From the NCBI GenBank assembly GCA_036272815.1, contig DATAYA010000155.1, positions 1 through 25,101 of the forward strand: a stretch of 25,101 bases of DNA, read 5' to 3'. The notes beneath the pieces were generated by a model. That model was not told the origin of the DNA and searched no databases. It saw nothing but the letters and a program-made list of their open reading frames with translations. Source of the DNA: DATAYA01 sp036272815. GTDB taxonomy: Bacteria; Pseudomonadota; Alphaproteobacteria; Acetobacterales; Acetobacteraceae. A program made the position numbers and the translations under genes. Positions 1 to 7,570 of this stretch are shown here, piece by piece. Each line of letters begins with the position of its first letter. Within the stretch, counting starts at the first letter, position 1.

Positions 1-768
1 GCCGGAGACCGGGCAGGCGAAGCGGCTGGAAAACACGGTCCGCGCCTCGCCCTCGGGCGTCTCGGTGTAGGCGACGCCGTCGGAGAGCCCGATGGCGGTT
101 TCAAAGCTGTCGGCGAGGCGGCTCTCGATTCCCGGCCGGACGACGATCCGGTCCACGACCGCCTCGATCTCGTGCTTGACCTTGCGGTTCAGCGCCGGGA
201 CCGCGCCGATCTCGAACAGCTTTCCGTCGACCTTCACGCGGGTGAAGCCGCGGCGCTGGAGCTCGGCGATTTCCTTGCGGTATTCGCCCTTGCGGTCGCG
301 CACCACCGGCGCCAGCAGCAGCAGCCGCGTGCCCTCCGGCATCGCCGCGACTCGGTCGACCATCTGGCTGATCGTCTGCGCCTCGATCGGCAGGCCGGTT
401 GCGGGCGAGTAGGGGACGCCGGCGCGCGCCCAGAGCAGGCGCATGTAGTCGTGGATTTCCGTCACCGTGCCGACAGTGGAACGCGGGTTGCGGCTGGTAG
501 TCTTCTGCTCGATCGAGATGGCGGGCGAGAGGCCCTCGATCGCGTCCACGTCCGGCTTGCCGGCCAACTCCAGGAATTGCCGCGCGTAGGAAGAGAGGCT
601 CTCGACATAGCGGCGCTGTCCCTCGGCATAGATCGTGTCGAAGGCGAGCGAGGACTTGCCCGAGCCGGACAGCCCGGTGATGACCGTGAGGCTGTCGCGG
701 GGGATCTCGACGTCGATGTTCTTGAGGTTGTGCTCGCGCGCGCCGCGCACGCGGATGGCGCCTGCCAT
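1..768 (-). CDS. uvrA: UvrABC excinuclease subunit A, N-terminal part (runs off the left edge)
   Basis: UvrA is the damage-recognition ATPase of nucleotide excision repair. The reverse strand read from the ATG at 768 gives 256 uninterrupted residues that continue past position 1; about a quarter of the usual 950-residue protein is present. The beginning (MAGAIRVRGAREHNLKNI) is the classic UvrA N-terminus. A Walker A motif GLSGSGKSS lies at residues 32-40, followed by FDTIYAEGQRRYVESLS and the SPAISIEQKTTSRNPRSTVG segment. The fragment ends near FACPVSG, where the first zinc-finger cysteine begins. A GGAG lies about 10 bases before the ATG. It is divergent from ssb across a shared intergenic region holding a LexA-type box, so SOS induction is expected. 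The gene is certain; only its 3' part is missing. Confidence 0.97.
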   Translation of the reverse strand, partial: MAGAIRVRGAREHNLKNIDVEIPRDSLTVITGLSGSGKSSLAFDTIYAEGQRRYVESLSSYARQFLELAGKPDVDAIEGLSPAISIEQKTTSRNPRSTVGTVTEIHDYMRLLWARAGVPYSPATGLPIEAQTISQMVDRVAAMPEGTRLLLLAPVVRDRKGEYRKEIAELQRRGFTRVKVDGKLFEIGAVPALNRKVKHEIEAVVDRIVVRPGIESRLADSFETAIGLSDGVAYTETPEGEARTVFSSRFACPVSG

Positions 769-788
769 GACGTCGGGGACTCCGTGGC

Positions 789-803
789 GTTCTTGCCTTG
801 TTC
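789..803. promoter_or_regulatory. LexA (SOS) box between uvrA and ssb
   Basis: The sequence is GTTC, seven bases (TTGCCTT), then GTTC. This exactly matches the direct-repeat LexA operator known in Alphaproteobacteria (GTTC-N7-GTTC). It lies 20 bases upstream of the uvrA start and 93 bases upstream of the ssb start, so one repressor site could control both divergent genes. The match is seen directly; binding is inferred. Confidence 0.8.
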
Positions 804-896
804 ACACTGTGGCAGAGTGCTTGAATGGAGGGAAGTGGCCGAGGGCGAGTCGTCTCGTTAAGCTCGCGCCGCAGTGAACACGAGAGAGATGGTGCG

Positions 897-1394
897 ATGG
901 CGGGCAGCGTCAACAAGGTGATCCTGGTGGGCAATCTCGGGAAGGACCCCGAGGTGCGGAATACCCAGGACGGGCAGAAGATCGTGAACTTCACGCTCGC
1001 GACCAGCGAGACCTGGAACGACCGGGCCTCGGGCGAGCGCAAGGAGCGGACCGAGTGGCACCGGGTCGTGGTGTTCAACGACCGCATCGCGGACGTGGCC
1101 GAGCGGTTCCTGCGCAAGGGCCGCAAGGTCTATGTCGAAGGCGCGTTGCAGACGCGGAAATGGACCGACAAGGACGGGGCCGACAAGTACACGACCGAGG
1201 TGGTGATCGGGAAATTCCGCGGCGAGCTGACGCTGCTCGACAGCCGGAGCGACGAGGCCGGCGAGGGCGGCGGCTATGGCGGCGGCGGGCGCTCGGCCGC
1301 GCCGCGGCAGGAGCGCGCGGCGCGGCCGGCGGAGGGTCCGTCCTGGGATGCCGGCAAGAGCGGAGGCGACCTCGACGACGAGATTCCGTTCTGA
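897..1394 (+). CDS. ssb: Single-stranded DNA-binding protein
   Basis: SSB coats single-stranded DNA during replication, recombination and repair and recruits partners through its C-terminal tip. The 165-residue product starts MAGSVNKVILVGNLGKDPEVR, the standard OB-fold entry. It continues through FTLATSETW, EWHRVVVFN and a YVEGALQTRKW segment to about residue 110. A glycine-rich, disordered linker (GEGGGYGGGGR) follows, and the protein ends in the canonical acidic tip DDEIPF that binds partner proteins. Longer in-frame upstream starts exist, but only the ATG at 897 gives the conserved N-terminus. The gene is divergent from uvrA and shares the LexA-type box, consistent with damage-inducible expression. 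Length and motifs are ordinary for the family. Confidence 0.97.
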   Translation: MAGSVNKVILVGNLGKDPEVRNTQDGQKIVNFTLATSETWNDRASGERKERTEWHRVVVFNDRIADVAERFLRKGRKVYVEGALQTRKWTDKDGADKYTTEVVIGKFRGELTLLDSRSDEAGEGGGYGGGGRSAAPRQERAARPAEGPSWDAGKSGGDLDDEIPF

Positions 1395-1457
1395 GAGGGG
1401 CGCCGCCGAGGTTGGGCTTCTGACAGGACGACATCATGCTGAAGCTGGAGGAATGTC

Positions 1458-1628
1458 ATGAGTGTAACCGTCGAGCGGGTGAAGTGCGCGTGCAGCGACT
1501 GCATCTGCGTCGTTGACCTGGACAAGGGCGTGAAGCGCGACGGCCGCATCTATTGCGGCGATGCGTGCGCGGATCATCACAAGAGCGGCGCGGGCTGTCA
1601 GCACGCCGGCTGCACCTGCCACGGCTGA
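1458..1628 (+). CDS. SmtA/BmtA-type bacterial metallothionein
   Basis: This 56-residue protein has nine cysteines (10, 12, 15, 17, 33, 37, 47, 52, 54) and histidines at 40, 41, 49 and 55. The motifs CACSDCIC, YCGDACADHH and GCQHAGCTCHG match the cyanobacterial SmtA/pseudomonad BmtA metallothionein pattern. These proteins bind several Zn/Cd ions in a Cys-His cluster in the cytoplasm. The start ATG at 1458 is preceded by a good GGAGG ribosome site. It lies 63 bases after ssb, so it could share its transcript or have its own promoter in the gap. No ArsR/SmtB regulator is adjacent. The metal actually bound is not readable from the sequence; zinc is the family default. Confidence 0.93.
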   Translation: MSVTVERVKCACSDCICVVDLDKGVKRDGRIYCGDACADHHKSGAGCQHAGCTCHG

Positions 1629-1629
1629 A

Positions 1630-1656
1630 TTCTCTCTGCGCTCGCGGAGGAGAGAA
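1630..1656 (+). terminator. Possible weak terminator hairpin after the metallothionein gene
   Basis: TTCTCTC (1630-1636) pairs perfectly with GAGAGAA (1650-1656) around a 13-base loop, beginning two bases after the metallothionein stop codon. There is no run of T after it, so intrinsic termination is doubtful; it may be only an RNA 3'-end stem. The rest of the gap to 1814 contains no gene that I can support. Confidence 0.3.
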
Positions 1657-1814
1657 CAAGCACCTGACCGGGTCGCAATTCGGCCCGTTCAGGCTCGTGC
1701 TCCCGGGGTCGAGGCTTCTCTATGTCCGAGCGGTGTTGAGATCCAAGCCGGCAGTTTTCCGGTCGCTTACCGCCCTTGGGCGAGTCCGGCGAGAGTCGGA
1801 CCGGGCGTTTCCCG

Positions 1815-2546
1815 TTAGCCGGCCGCCGCTTCCGCCGGCGCCCGCACCGTCTCCGTCCGCGATGCCGGTTCGCCGCTCAGCATCTCGATCCGGCCGGTGA
1901 TCTGGCCGCCATCCTCGACCTGAAGCCGGCGGCAGCGGGCGCTGCCCAGCAGCTTGCCGGTCGCGCGCACGATCAGCGCGCCGCGGGCGGTGAGCGTGCC
2001 GTCGATGGTGCCGGCGACCTCGGCGTCCTCGACCTCGACCTCGCCCTTGAACATCCCGCCAGGCGAGATCGCGAGTTCGGTGGCGTGGATCATGGTCGCC
2101 TCCACCGTGCCCTCGACGACCAGCCGTTCCGCGTCCTGCACGGTGCCCTGCACGCTGATGCCGCGGCCGACCACGAGGGTGCGGCGCTCGCCCGGGTCGC
2201 GGGCCGGCGCGCGGGCGGCGCCGGCCATGCCACCCATGCCGGCTCCCCCCGGCTGCCCAGGCGGCATCTGGCCGGACAGGGGTGCGCGCGGCGCGGCGCC
2301 GGGCGGCGGCGGCGCGGAGGGGACGGGCGAGCTGGCGGGGAACGGCGAACGGCTCATGGCAGGAGCCTCCTTGGCGGGGGATGCGGGGGCAGGGGATGCG
2401 GGGGCAAGCGATGCGGGCAGCGGGGCAGGGCGAAAGGGGGGCGCGCCCACGCCCGTATCGACGCGGCGCGCGCCCGGGTCGGTGGCCGGCGAATCCGGCT
2501 CCGATTCGAACGAACCATCGGGCTTGCGGCGCTTGAACACTGGCAT
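1815..2546 (-). CDS. Bactofilin family cytoskeletal protein
   Basis: Bactofilins polymerise without nucleotide into filaments that position cell-wall or polarity factors. The 243-residue product has a long Pro/Ala-rich N-terminal region (about residues 1-120, with repeated PASPAP units and GMGGM). A bactofilin beta-helix core (about 120-225) follows, with the typical rungs RTLVVGRGISVQGTV, LVVEGTVEATM, FKGEVEVEDAEVAGTIDG, LIVRATGKLLGSARCRRL and DGGQITGRI. A short acidic/Ala tail closes it. The N-terminus MPVFKRRKPDG is common in alphaproteobacterial bactofilins and supports the ATG at 2546, preceded by a G-rich stretch. The N-terminal linker is longer than in the smallest family members. It is downstream of, and co-oriented with, the EI24-like gene across a 94-base gap. 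Confidence 0.88.
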   Translation of the reverse strand: MPVFKRRKPDGSFESEPDSPATDPGARRVDTGVGAPPFRPAPLPASLAPASPAPASPAKEAPAMSRSPFPASSPVPSAPPPPGAAPRAPLSGQMPPGQPGGAGMGGMAGAARAPARDPGERRTLVVGRGISVQGTVQDAERLVVEGTVEATMIHATELAISPGGMFKGEVEVEDAEVAGTIDGTLTARGALIVRATGKLLGSARCRRLQVEDGGQITGRIEMLSGEPASRTETVRAPAEAAAG

Positions 2547-2640
2547 CCCCCCGTTCGCAGCAGGCAACCGCCCTACCATGCGCGACCGGCGCGCAACAAC
2601 CGCAAAGCCGTCTCCTTCCGCTCCCGGAAACAGCGCCGGA

Positions 2641-3315
2641 TCAGCCCGCAGGAGCGCGGGCCAGGAGAACATGCTCCATTGCGGCGATCCCCACGATCGG
2701 TACCAGCAGGTTAGCGATCGGCACCGAGGCCAGCAGCGCCAGTGCCGCTCCCTGCGCCAGCACCGGCCACCGCCGCCCGCGATACGCCGCACGCGCCTGC
2801 GCCAGCCCGAGTCGCCGCATTGCCACCGCCACGAACAGCCCCCGCCCGAGCGCCCAGGCGGTGATCGCCCAGGCGAGCAGCGCTCCCACTCCCGGCAGCA
2901 GGATCGCCAGCAGCAGCCCGAGCAGGTTCAGTGCCAGCACCATCGCCCCGAGCGCCAGTCCATCGCGAAGCTGCGCGGCCAGCGGCGCGCCGCCGGCCGC
3001 CGGCAGGCCGGGATAGAAACGCCGGTCGACCGCGCCGGCCACGGTGCCCACGAACCCCGCCGCGATCACGATCGCCACCGGCACAAACAGCCACAGTGCC
3101 AGCACGGCAGTCACCACGAGCGTCGCGAGATCACCCAGCCAGTGCCTCCAGCCCGCCGGCAGCAGCGCGTGCGTCGCCCAGACACCGCCGACTGCCAGGC
3201 CGAGGAAGCACAGCCCCGCCAGGGCCACGCTCCGGAGCAGCACGGAAACCAGCGCCGGGTCATCGAGCTGGCCAAAGGCGAGCAGGATCGGCGCGAGGAT
3301 CGGGGTGCGAGCCAT
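2641..3315 (-). CDS. EI24/CysZ-like integral membrane protein
   Basis: The predicted 224-residue membrane protein has several hydrophobic segments: LCFLGLAVGGVW, a long LATLVVTAVLALWLFVPVAIVIAAGF stretch, LALGAMVLALNLLGLLLAILLPGVGALLAW, and a C-terminal LLASVPIANLLVPIVGIAAMEHVL. The conserved ending with Pro-Ile-Ala-Asn-Leu-x-x-Pro and the spacing of segments match the EI24 domain family (CysZ sulfate permease and relatives). The ATG at 3315 gives MARTPILAPILLAFGQL, a plausible cytoplasmic start; upstream codons in the frame are Arg/Pro-rich and look non-coding. Substrate is unknown, and no sulfate-assimilation genes lie nearby. It is divergent from the kinase gene at 3425. Confidence 0.8.
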   Translation of the reverse strand: MARTPILAPILLAFGQLDDPALVSVLLRSVALAGLCFLGLAVGGVWATHALLPAGWRHWLGDLATLVVTAVLALWLFVPVAIVIAAGFVGTVAGAVDRRFYPGLPAAGGAPLAAQLRDGLALGAMVLALNLLGLLLAILLPGVGALLAWAITAWALGRGLFVAVAMRRLGLAQARAAYRGRRWPVLAQGAALALLASVPIANLLVPIVGIAAMEHVLLARAPAG

Positions 3316-3333
3316 GCGCCGCAAATGACCCCA

Positions 3334-3371
3334 AACGGCCGGCACCGCAACGGCCGGGTCCAAACGGCCGG
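3334..3371. repeat. Three copies of AACGGCCGG between divergent genes
   Basis: The 9-mer AACGGCCGG occurs at 3334-3342, 3349-3357 and 3363-3371 (steps of 15 and 14 bases). It sits inside the 109-base intergenic region between the EI24-like gene and the divergent kinase gene. It could be an iterated protein-binding site or simple GC-rich repeat drift; no function is assigned. Confidence 0.55.
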
Positions 3372-3424
3372 GTCTAATGGACGCCGCACTTGCCGGCCGC
3401 CCGGGCGGATGGTACCGCCGCGGC

Positions 3425-4423
3425 ATGACGGAAACCCGCTTCGACTCGCCCCGCTTCGACTTGCTCGGCATCGGCAACGCGATCGTCGATCTGGTGGCGC
3501 AAACCCCGGAATCCTTCCTGTCGCGCCACGACCTGCGCAAGGGTGGCATGACCCTGATCGACGCCGAGACCGCCGAGCGCCTGACCGCGGCGCTCCCGGA
3601 CGGCGAGCAGATCGGTGGCGGCTCGGCCGCCAATACCTGCGCGATCGCGGCCGGCCTCGGCGCGCGGGTGGCGTTCCTCGGCAAAGTCGCCGACGACGCG
3701 CTCGGGAGCGCCTTCCGCCGCGACATGGCGGCGATCGGCGTCCACGCGCCGACCCCGCCATTGCGCGACGGCGCGCCCACCGCGCGCTGCGTCATTGCGG
3801 TGACGCCCGACGGACAGCGGACGATGAGCACCTATCTCGGCGCCTGCGTCGCCTTCGGCGAGCCCGATGTCGATGCCGGTCTGGTGGCGCAGGCGGCGGT
3901 GCTCTACCTGGAGGGCTACCTGTTCGACCCGCCGGCCGCGCAAGCCGCGTTCCGCCGGGCCGCCGCCGCGGCGCACGCGGCCGGCCGCCAGGTCGCGCTG
4001 TCGCTGTCAGATGCGTTCTGCGTCGACCGCCACCGCGCCGCGTTCCGCGATCTCGTCCGCAGCGACATCGACATCCTGTTCGCCAACAAGGCGGAGGTGT
4101 GCAGCCTCTACGAGATCGACACCTTCGAGCCTGCTGCCGAGCGGGCGCGGGCCGATGTGGCATTGGCCTGCCTGACGCGGAGCGAACAGGGCAGCGTGCT
4201 TCTGCGCGGCGCCGAGACGGCGGCGATTGCCGCCGCGCCGGCGCGAGTGCTGGACACCACCGGGGCGGGCGATGCCTACGCTGCCGGCTTTCTCGCCGCC
4301 CACGCCGCCGGCCACGACCTGCAAGCCTGCGGCGCCCTCGCCGCCCGGGTCGCCGCGGTGGTGATCGGTCAGGTCGGCGCCCGGCCGCGAGGCGATCTGC
4401 GGCGGCTGCACCTGTCCGCCTGA
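3425..4423 (+). CDS. PfkB-family carbohydrate/nucleoside kinase (adenosine kinase-like)
   Basis: PfkB kinases transfer phosphate from ATP to a sugar or nucleoside hydroxyl. The 332-residue protein shows the N-terminal PfkB region (FDLLGIGNAIVDLVA), a substrate-binding GGGSAAN motif at residues 64-70, and a GARVAFLGKVADDALG segment. The C-terminal signature DTTGAGDAYAAGF has its catalytic Asp at 283. The FDLLGIGNAIVD opening and EQIGGGSAANT are typical of the proteobacterial adenosine kinase-like subgroup, but ribokinase-type substrates cannot be excluded. The ATG at 3425 was chosen because homology begins within a few residues; earlier starts lack it. It ends six bases from the convergent tiny lipoprotein gene. 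Confidence 0.88.
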   Translation: MTETRFDSPRFDLLGIGNAIVDLVAQTPESFLSRHDLRKGGMTLIDAETAERLTAALPDGEQIGGGSAANTCAIAAGLGARVAFLGKVADDALGSAFRRDMAAIGVHAPTPPLRDGAPTARCVIAVTPDGQRTMSTYLGACVAFGEPDVDAGLVAQAAVLYLEGYLFDPPAAQAAFRRAAAAAHAAGRQVALSLSDAFCVDRHRAAFRDLVRSDIDILFANKAEVCSLYEIDTFEPAAERARADVALACLTRSEQGSVLLRGAETAAIAAAPARVLDTTGAGDAYAAGFLAAHAAGHDLQACGALAARVAAVVIGQVGARPRGDLRRLHLSA

Positions 4424-4429
4424 ACGGGA

Positions 4430-4549
4430 CTACCGGCAGCGATAGTGGTAGTAGTAGCAGTAGCTCGGTCGCCCCGGCGGCACGATGATGCAGCCACTCA
4501 ACGGCACGGCGCTGGCGATCAACAGGGCGAGGGCGACGGCACGCTTCAC
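4430..4549 (-). CDS. Tiny lipoprotein (39 residues)
   Basis: A GTG at 4549 preceded by GGAGAG opens a 39-residue product with a lipoprotein signal peptide: VKRAVALALLIASAVPLSGC, where LSGC is the lipobox and Cys20 the lipidated residue. The mature part is only about 20 residues and is rich in Tyr/Cys/Pro (IIVPPGRPSY, then a CYYYHYRCR end). I do not recognise a function; similarly tiny Tyr/His-rich lipoproteins are common in GC-rich Alphaproteobacteria. It is convergent with the PfkB-kinase gene. The good ribosome site and textbook lipobox make it a likely real gene despite its size. Confidence 0.65.
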   Translation of the reverse strand: MKRAVALALLIASAVPLSGCIIVPPGRPSYCYYYHYRCR

Positions 4550-4741
4550 GACGTCTCTCCGGCAGGGGGCTGGGCGCCTGAAGGTGGAGTCGCGAGGCGA
4601 GGGCTGCCACGGCGGATCACGATCTTGTGGGTGGAACGGCGGCGCAACTGTCGCGGTCATGTCGTCGTTTTGGCCGGTATCGATGCGTCCAGCCAGGGCG
4701 GTGGACCCGCTCGCCCATCGGAATCGGAAAAGGAGACGACC

Positions 4742-5335
4742 ATGCGCCAGACTCTGCTGCTTTCGGCGACCGCCCTCGGCCTGTCGGTCGGGGGCCTGTG
4801 CCTCGTAGGCCCGGCCGTTGCCCAGACGACCAGCGGCACGGGATACAGCGCCGGCTACAACGCGCCGAGCACCCATGCGCCGGTGTCGTCGCAGGCCAGC
4901 AATATCGACAGCGCGGACGTGCGCAGCACCATCGCACCGCGCCTGCCGACACCCCCCGGTGCCCATGACGCCTCGCCCCGGCAACTCCTCGGCATGGCGC
5001 AGAACGCGCTGCGCCGCGGCCGGACCGGAGAGGCGCAGCAGGCTCTGGAAATGGCGATGACCGATGAGTTGAACGACCCCGCGTTGGCCGGGTCGCCGCA
5101 GAACAACCCGGTGGTCGGCGACATCAACTCGGCGCTGCAGGCGCTCGGCCGCAATGACCACCCGGGCGCCATGCAGGCGATCCAGACGGCCATGGCCGGA
5201 GCTAGCCCAGGCACGGGTCAGCCCCGCATGGGTGAAGCCGGAATGGGCGGCCCGGGGATGGCCGGTGCCCCGGGGACGGGCGCCCCCGGCGTGACAGGCA
5301 GCCAGAGCGGCGCCGCCCCCGCCACGCCGCGCTGA
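4742..5335 (+). CDS. Exported low-complexity protein of unknown function
   Basis: The 197-residue protein starts at an ATG preceded by AAGGAGA. It has a clear Sec signal peptide (hydrophobic core from LLLSATALGLSVGG, cleavage after AVAQ around residue 28). A Ser/Thr/Ala-rich segment follows, then a helical region (about residues 78-145: RQLLGMAQNALRRGRTGEAQ, then DINSALQALGRNDHPGAM). The latter looks like one or two degenerate TPR-like helical hairpins. The C-terminal 45 residues are Gly/Met/Pro-rich (GEAGMGGPGMAG). I do not recognise a named family. It is probably periplasmic. It is a single transcription unit ending at a strong hairpin (5362-5383). Confidence 0.75.
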   Translation: MRQTLLLSATALGLSVGGLCLVGPAVAQTTSGTGYSAGYNAPSTHAPVSSQASNIDSADVRSTIAPRLPTPPGAHDASPRQLLGMAQNALRRGRTGEAQQALEMAMTDELNDPALAGSPQNNPVVGDINSALQALGRNDHPGAMQAIQTAMAGASPGTGQPRMGEAGMGGPGMAGAPGTGAPGVTGSQSGAAPATPR

Positions 5336-5361
5336 TCGACGACGACGCCGAGTCCGCCGAT

Positions 5362-5383
5362 GCCCGCCCCGCGAGGGGCGGGC
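5362..5383 (+). terminator. Strong hairpin downstream of the exported protein gene
   Basis: GCCCGCCCC (5362-5370) and GGGGCGGGC (5375-5383) form a perfect 9-bp GC stem with a GCGA tetraloop, 27 bases after the stop at 5335. No long T-tract follows (CGTTGACG), so it may end transcription inefficiently or with Rho help. It separates this unit from typA. Confidence 0.65.
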
Positions 5384-5477
5384 CGTTGACGTGTGGCTCG
5401 CAATCTAGTCCCGCCGCGCCTAGATGTGCGCCTCGCGCCACGCTAAGTGTGCGCCGCACAACGCCCGGCCCCGCCCC

Positions 5478-7310
5478 ATGCAGCTCCGCAACGTCGCCAT
5501 CATCGCCCATGTCGACCACGGCAAGACCACGCTGGTCGACCAGCTTCTGCGCCAGTCGGGCTCGTTCCGCGCCCATCAGCAGGTGGCCGAGCGCGCGCTC
5601 GACCGCAACGACCTGGAGCGCGAGCGGGGCATCACCATCCTCGCCAAGTGCACCAGCGTGGTCTGGCACGACACGCGGATCAACATCGTCGACACGCCCG
5701 GCCACGCCGATTTCGGCGGCGAGGTGGAGCGCATCCTGAACATGGTGGACGGCGCGATCGTGCTGGTGGATGCCGCCGAGGGCGTGCTGCCGCAGACCAA
5801 GTTCGTGGTCGGCAAGGCACTCGCACGCGGCCTGCGCCCGATCGTCGTGGTCAACAAGATCGACCGCTCCGATGCCCGTGCCGACGAGGTCCATGTCGAG
5901 GTGTTCGACCTGTTCGCGGCTCTCGGCGCGACCGATGCGCAGCTCGATTTTCCGATGTTGTATGCGTCCGGCCGGCAGGGCTGGGCCGATACCACGCTCG
6001 AAGGTCCGCGCGAAAACCTCTCGGCGATGTTCGACCTGATCCTGGCCCACGTCCCGCCGCCGAATGTGAAGCCCGAGGCGCCCTTCGCGATGGTCGCCTC
6101 GATCCTCGAAGCCGATCCTTTCCTCGGCCGCGTGCTGACCGGGCGCGTCGAGCAGGGCCGGGCGCGGCTGAACATGCCGGTCCGTGTGCTGCACGGCGAC
6201 GGGCGGGTGGTGGAGACCGGGCGGCTGTCGAAGCTGCTGGCCTATCGCGGGCTCGACCGGGTGCCGGTGGAGGAGGCGGAGGCGGGCGACATCATCGCGG
6301 TGGCCGGCCTCGCAGAGGGCACCATCCCCGATACGATCGCCGCCCCCGAGCAGGCGAGCCCGCTGCCGGCGATTCCGGTCGATCCACCGACGCTCGCGAT
6401 GACGTTTCGCATCAATGACGGCCCGCTTGCCGGGCGCGAGGGCAAGAAGGTCACGTCCCGTCAGATCCGCGAGCGGCTGTTCCGCGAGGCCGAGGGCAAC
6501 GTCGCGATCCGCGTCACCGACAGCAACGAGACCGAGGCGTTCGAGGTCGCCGGCCGCGGCGAACTGCAATTGGGCGTGCTGATCGAGCAGATGCGCCGCG
6601 AGGGTTTCGAACTCACCATCGGCCGCCCGCGCGTGCTGACGCGCCGCAACGAGGAGACCGGCGCCCGCGAGGAGCCGACGGAGGAGGTGCTGGTGGACGT
6701 GGACGATGCCTTCACCGGCGTCGTGGTCGAGAAGCTGTCGCAGCGCCGTGCGGAGCTGCGCGACATGCGGCCCACCGGCGGCGGCAAGACCAGGCTTGTG
6801 TTCGTGATGCCGAGCCGCGGCCTGATCGGGTATCACGGCGAGTTCCTGACGGACACCCGGGGCAGCGGCGTGATGAACCGGATGTTCGCCGGCTACGGTC
6901 CCTGGAAGGGGACGATCGAGGGCCGGCGCAATGGTGCGCTGATCTCCAACTCCGATGGCGAGGCGGTGCATTACGCGCTGTGGTATCTTCAGGAGCGCGG
7001 CACTCTGTTCGTGGGTCCGGGCGAGCGGGTCTATCTTGGCATGATCCTGGGCGAACACTCCCGCGGATCGGACCTGGACGTGAACCCGATCAAGGAAAAG
7101 AAGCTCACCAACATCCGCGCCGCCGGCAAGGACGATGCCATGCTGCTGATCCCGCCGCGGCGGATGAGCCTCGAGCAGGCGATCGCCTATGTCGAGGAGG
7201 ACGAGCTGGTGGAGGTGACGCCCGGGGCGGTGCGGCTGCGCAAGCGGCACCTCGACCCGCATGCGCGCAAGCGGTCGGAGCGCCGGTCGGATGAAGAGGC
7301 GGCCGCCTGA
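5478..7310 (+). CDS. typA: Ribosome-associated GTPase TypA/BipA
   Basis: TypA/BipA is a translational GTPase of the EF-G/LepA group that binds ribosomes under stress and helps 50S assembly. The 610-residue length is normal. The G domain is complete: G1 AHVDHGKTT (residues 10-18), RGIT (G2), DTPGHADFGGEVER (G3) and VVNKIDR (G4). Domain II follows, then EF-G-like domains (RGELQLGVLIEQMRREGFEL; RGLIGYHGEFLTDTRGSG). The BipA-specific C-terminal domain comes last (ERVYLGMILGEHSR, then KKLTNIRAAGKDD). The ATG at 5478 gives MQLRNVAIIAH, the family start; the in-frame upstream codons are not conserved-looking. It is convergent with the minus-strand lipoprotein gene 33 bases downstream, and no operon partner is apparent. 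Confidence 0.97.
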   Translation: MQLRNVAIIAHVDHGKTTLVDQLLRQSGSFRAHQQVAERALDRNDLERERGITILAKCTSVVWHDTRINIVDTPGHADFGGEVERILNMVDGAIVLVDAAEGVLPQTKFVVGKALARGLRPIVVVNKIDRSDARADEVHVEVFDLFAALGATDAQLDFPMLYASGRQGWADTTLEGPRENLSAMFDLILAHVPPPNVKPEAPFAMVASILEADPFLGRVLTGRVEQGRARLNMPVRVLHGDGRVVETGRLSKLLAYRGLDRVPVEEAEAGDIIAVAGLAEGTIPDTIAAPEQASPLPAIPVDPPTLAMTFRINDGPLAGREGKKVTSRQIRERLFREAEGNVAIRVTDSNETEAFEVAGRGELQLGVLIEQMRREGFELTIGRPRVLTRRNEETGAREEPTEEVLVDVDDAFTGVVVEKLSQRRAELRDMRPTGGGKTRLVFVMPSRGLIGYHGEFLTDTRGSGVMNRMFAGYGPWKGTIEGRRNGALISNSDGEAVHYALWYLQERGTLFVGPGERVYLGMILGEHSRGSDLDVNPIKEKKLTNIRAAGKDDAMLLIPPRRMSLEQAIAYVEEDELVEVTPGAVRLRKRHLDPHARKRSERRSDEEAAA

Positions 7311-7343
7311 ACCGGCCAAATCCGGCCGATCACATCCCGCTGG

Positions 7344-7550
7344 TCAAAGCCCTCTGTCGGGGCGCGGTGCGGAGCGGGCGAGGCTCTCGCTTTGCCGATG
7401 CGCCATTGCCATCCCGGCCATGATCGCCTGCGCGTCCTGCCGTCCGAGACTGGCGTAGCGCGAGGTCGCACACCCCGCGAGTGGTGCTGCGGTCAAGAGG
7501 GCCAGGGTCACGAGCAGGGCGGCGCGCATGGATATGGCGAGCCTAGCCAT
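7344..7550 (-). CDS. Small lipoprotein (68 residues)
   Basis: From the ATG at 7550 the product is MARLAISMRAALLVTLALLTAAPLAGC and so on. The lipobox LAGC puts the lipidated Cys at residue 27. The mature ~41 residues (ATSRYASLGRQDAQAIMAGM and a charged tail) carry no recognised domain. An internal ATG at 7529 (MRAALLV) would give a more compact signal peptide and is an equally possible start. It lies 20 bases downstream of the phasin-like gene on the same strand, so co-transcription is likely. It is probably inner- or outer-membrane anchored; its function is unknown. Confidence 0.65.
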   Translation of the reverse strand: MARLAISMRAALLVTLALLTAAPLAGCATSRYASLGRQDAQAIMAGMAMAHRQSESLARSAPRPDRGL

Positions 7551-7570
7551 GCGCCCCTCGCCCGACAAGA

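Noticed and set aside
101..1126. Long minus-strand open frame of 341 codons across uvrA, the intergenic region and ssb
   Set aside because: It is a shadow. The true minus gene is uvrA in another frame starting at 768, and the segment opposite ssb is antisense to a certain gene; composition is Arg/Pro-rich.
1771..1782. CGCCCTTGGGCG palindrome downstream of the bactofilin gene as a terminator
   Set aside because: Only a 5-bp stem with a 2-base centre and no T-tract on either strand; too weak to call.
1954..4488. Plus-strand open frame of 844 codons
   Set aside because: It runs antisense through the bactofilin and EI24-like genes and out of frame through the kinase gene. It is Arg/Pro/Gln-rich with no domain; a GC-rich shadow.
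5202..7319. Minus-strand open frame of 705 codons opposite typA
   Set aside because: TypA on the plus strand is unmistakable; this antisense frame is His/Arg/Asp-rich, as expected from the complement of GC-rich codons.
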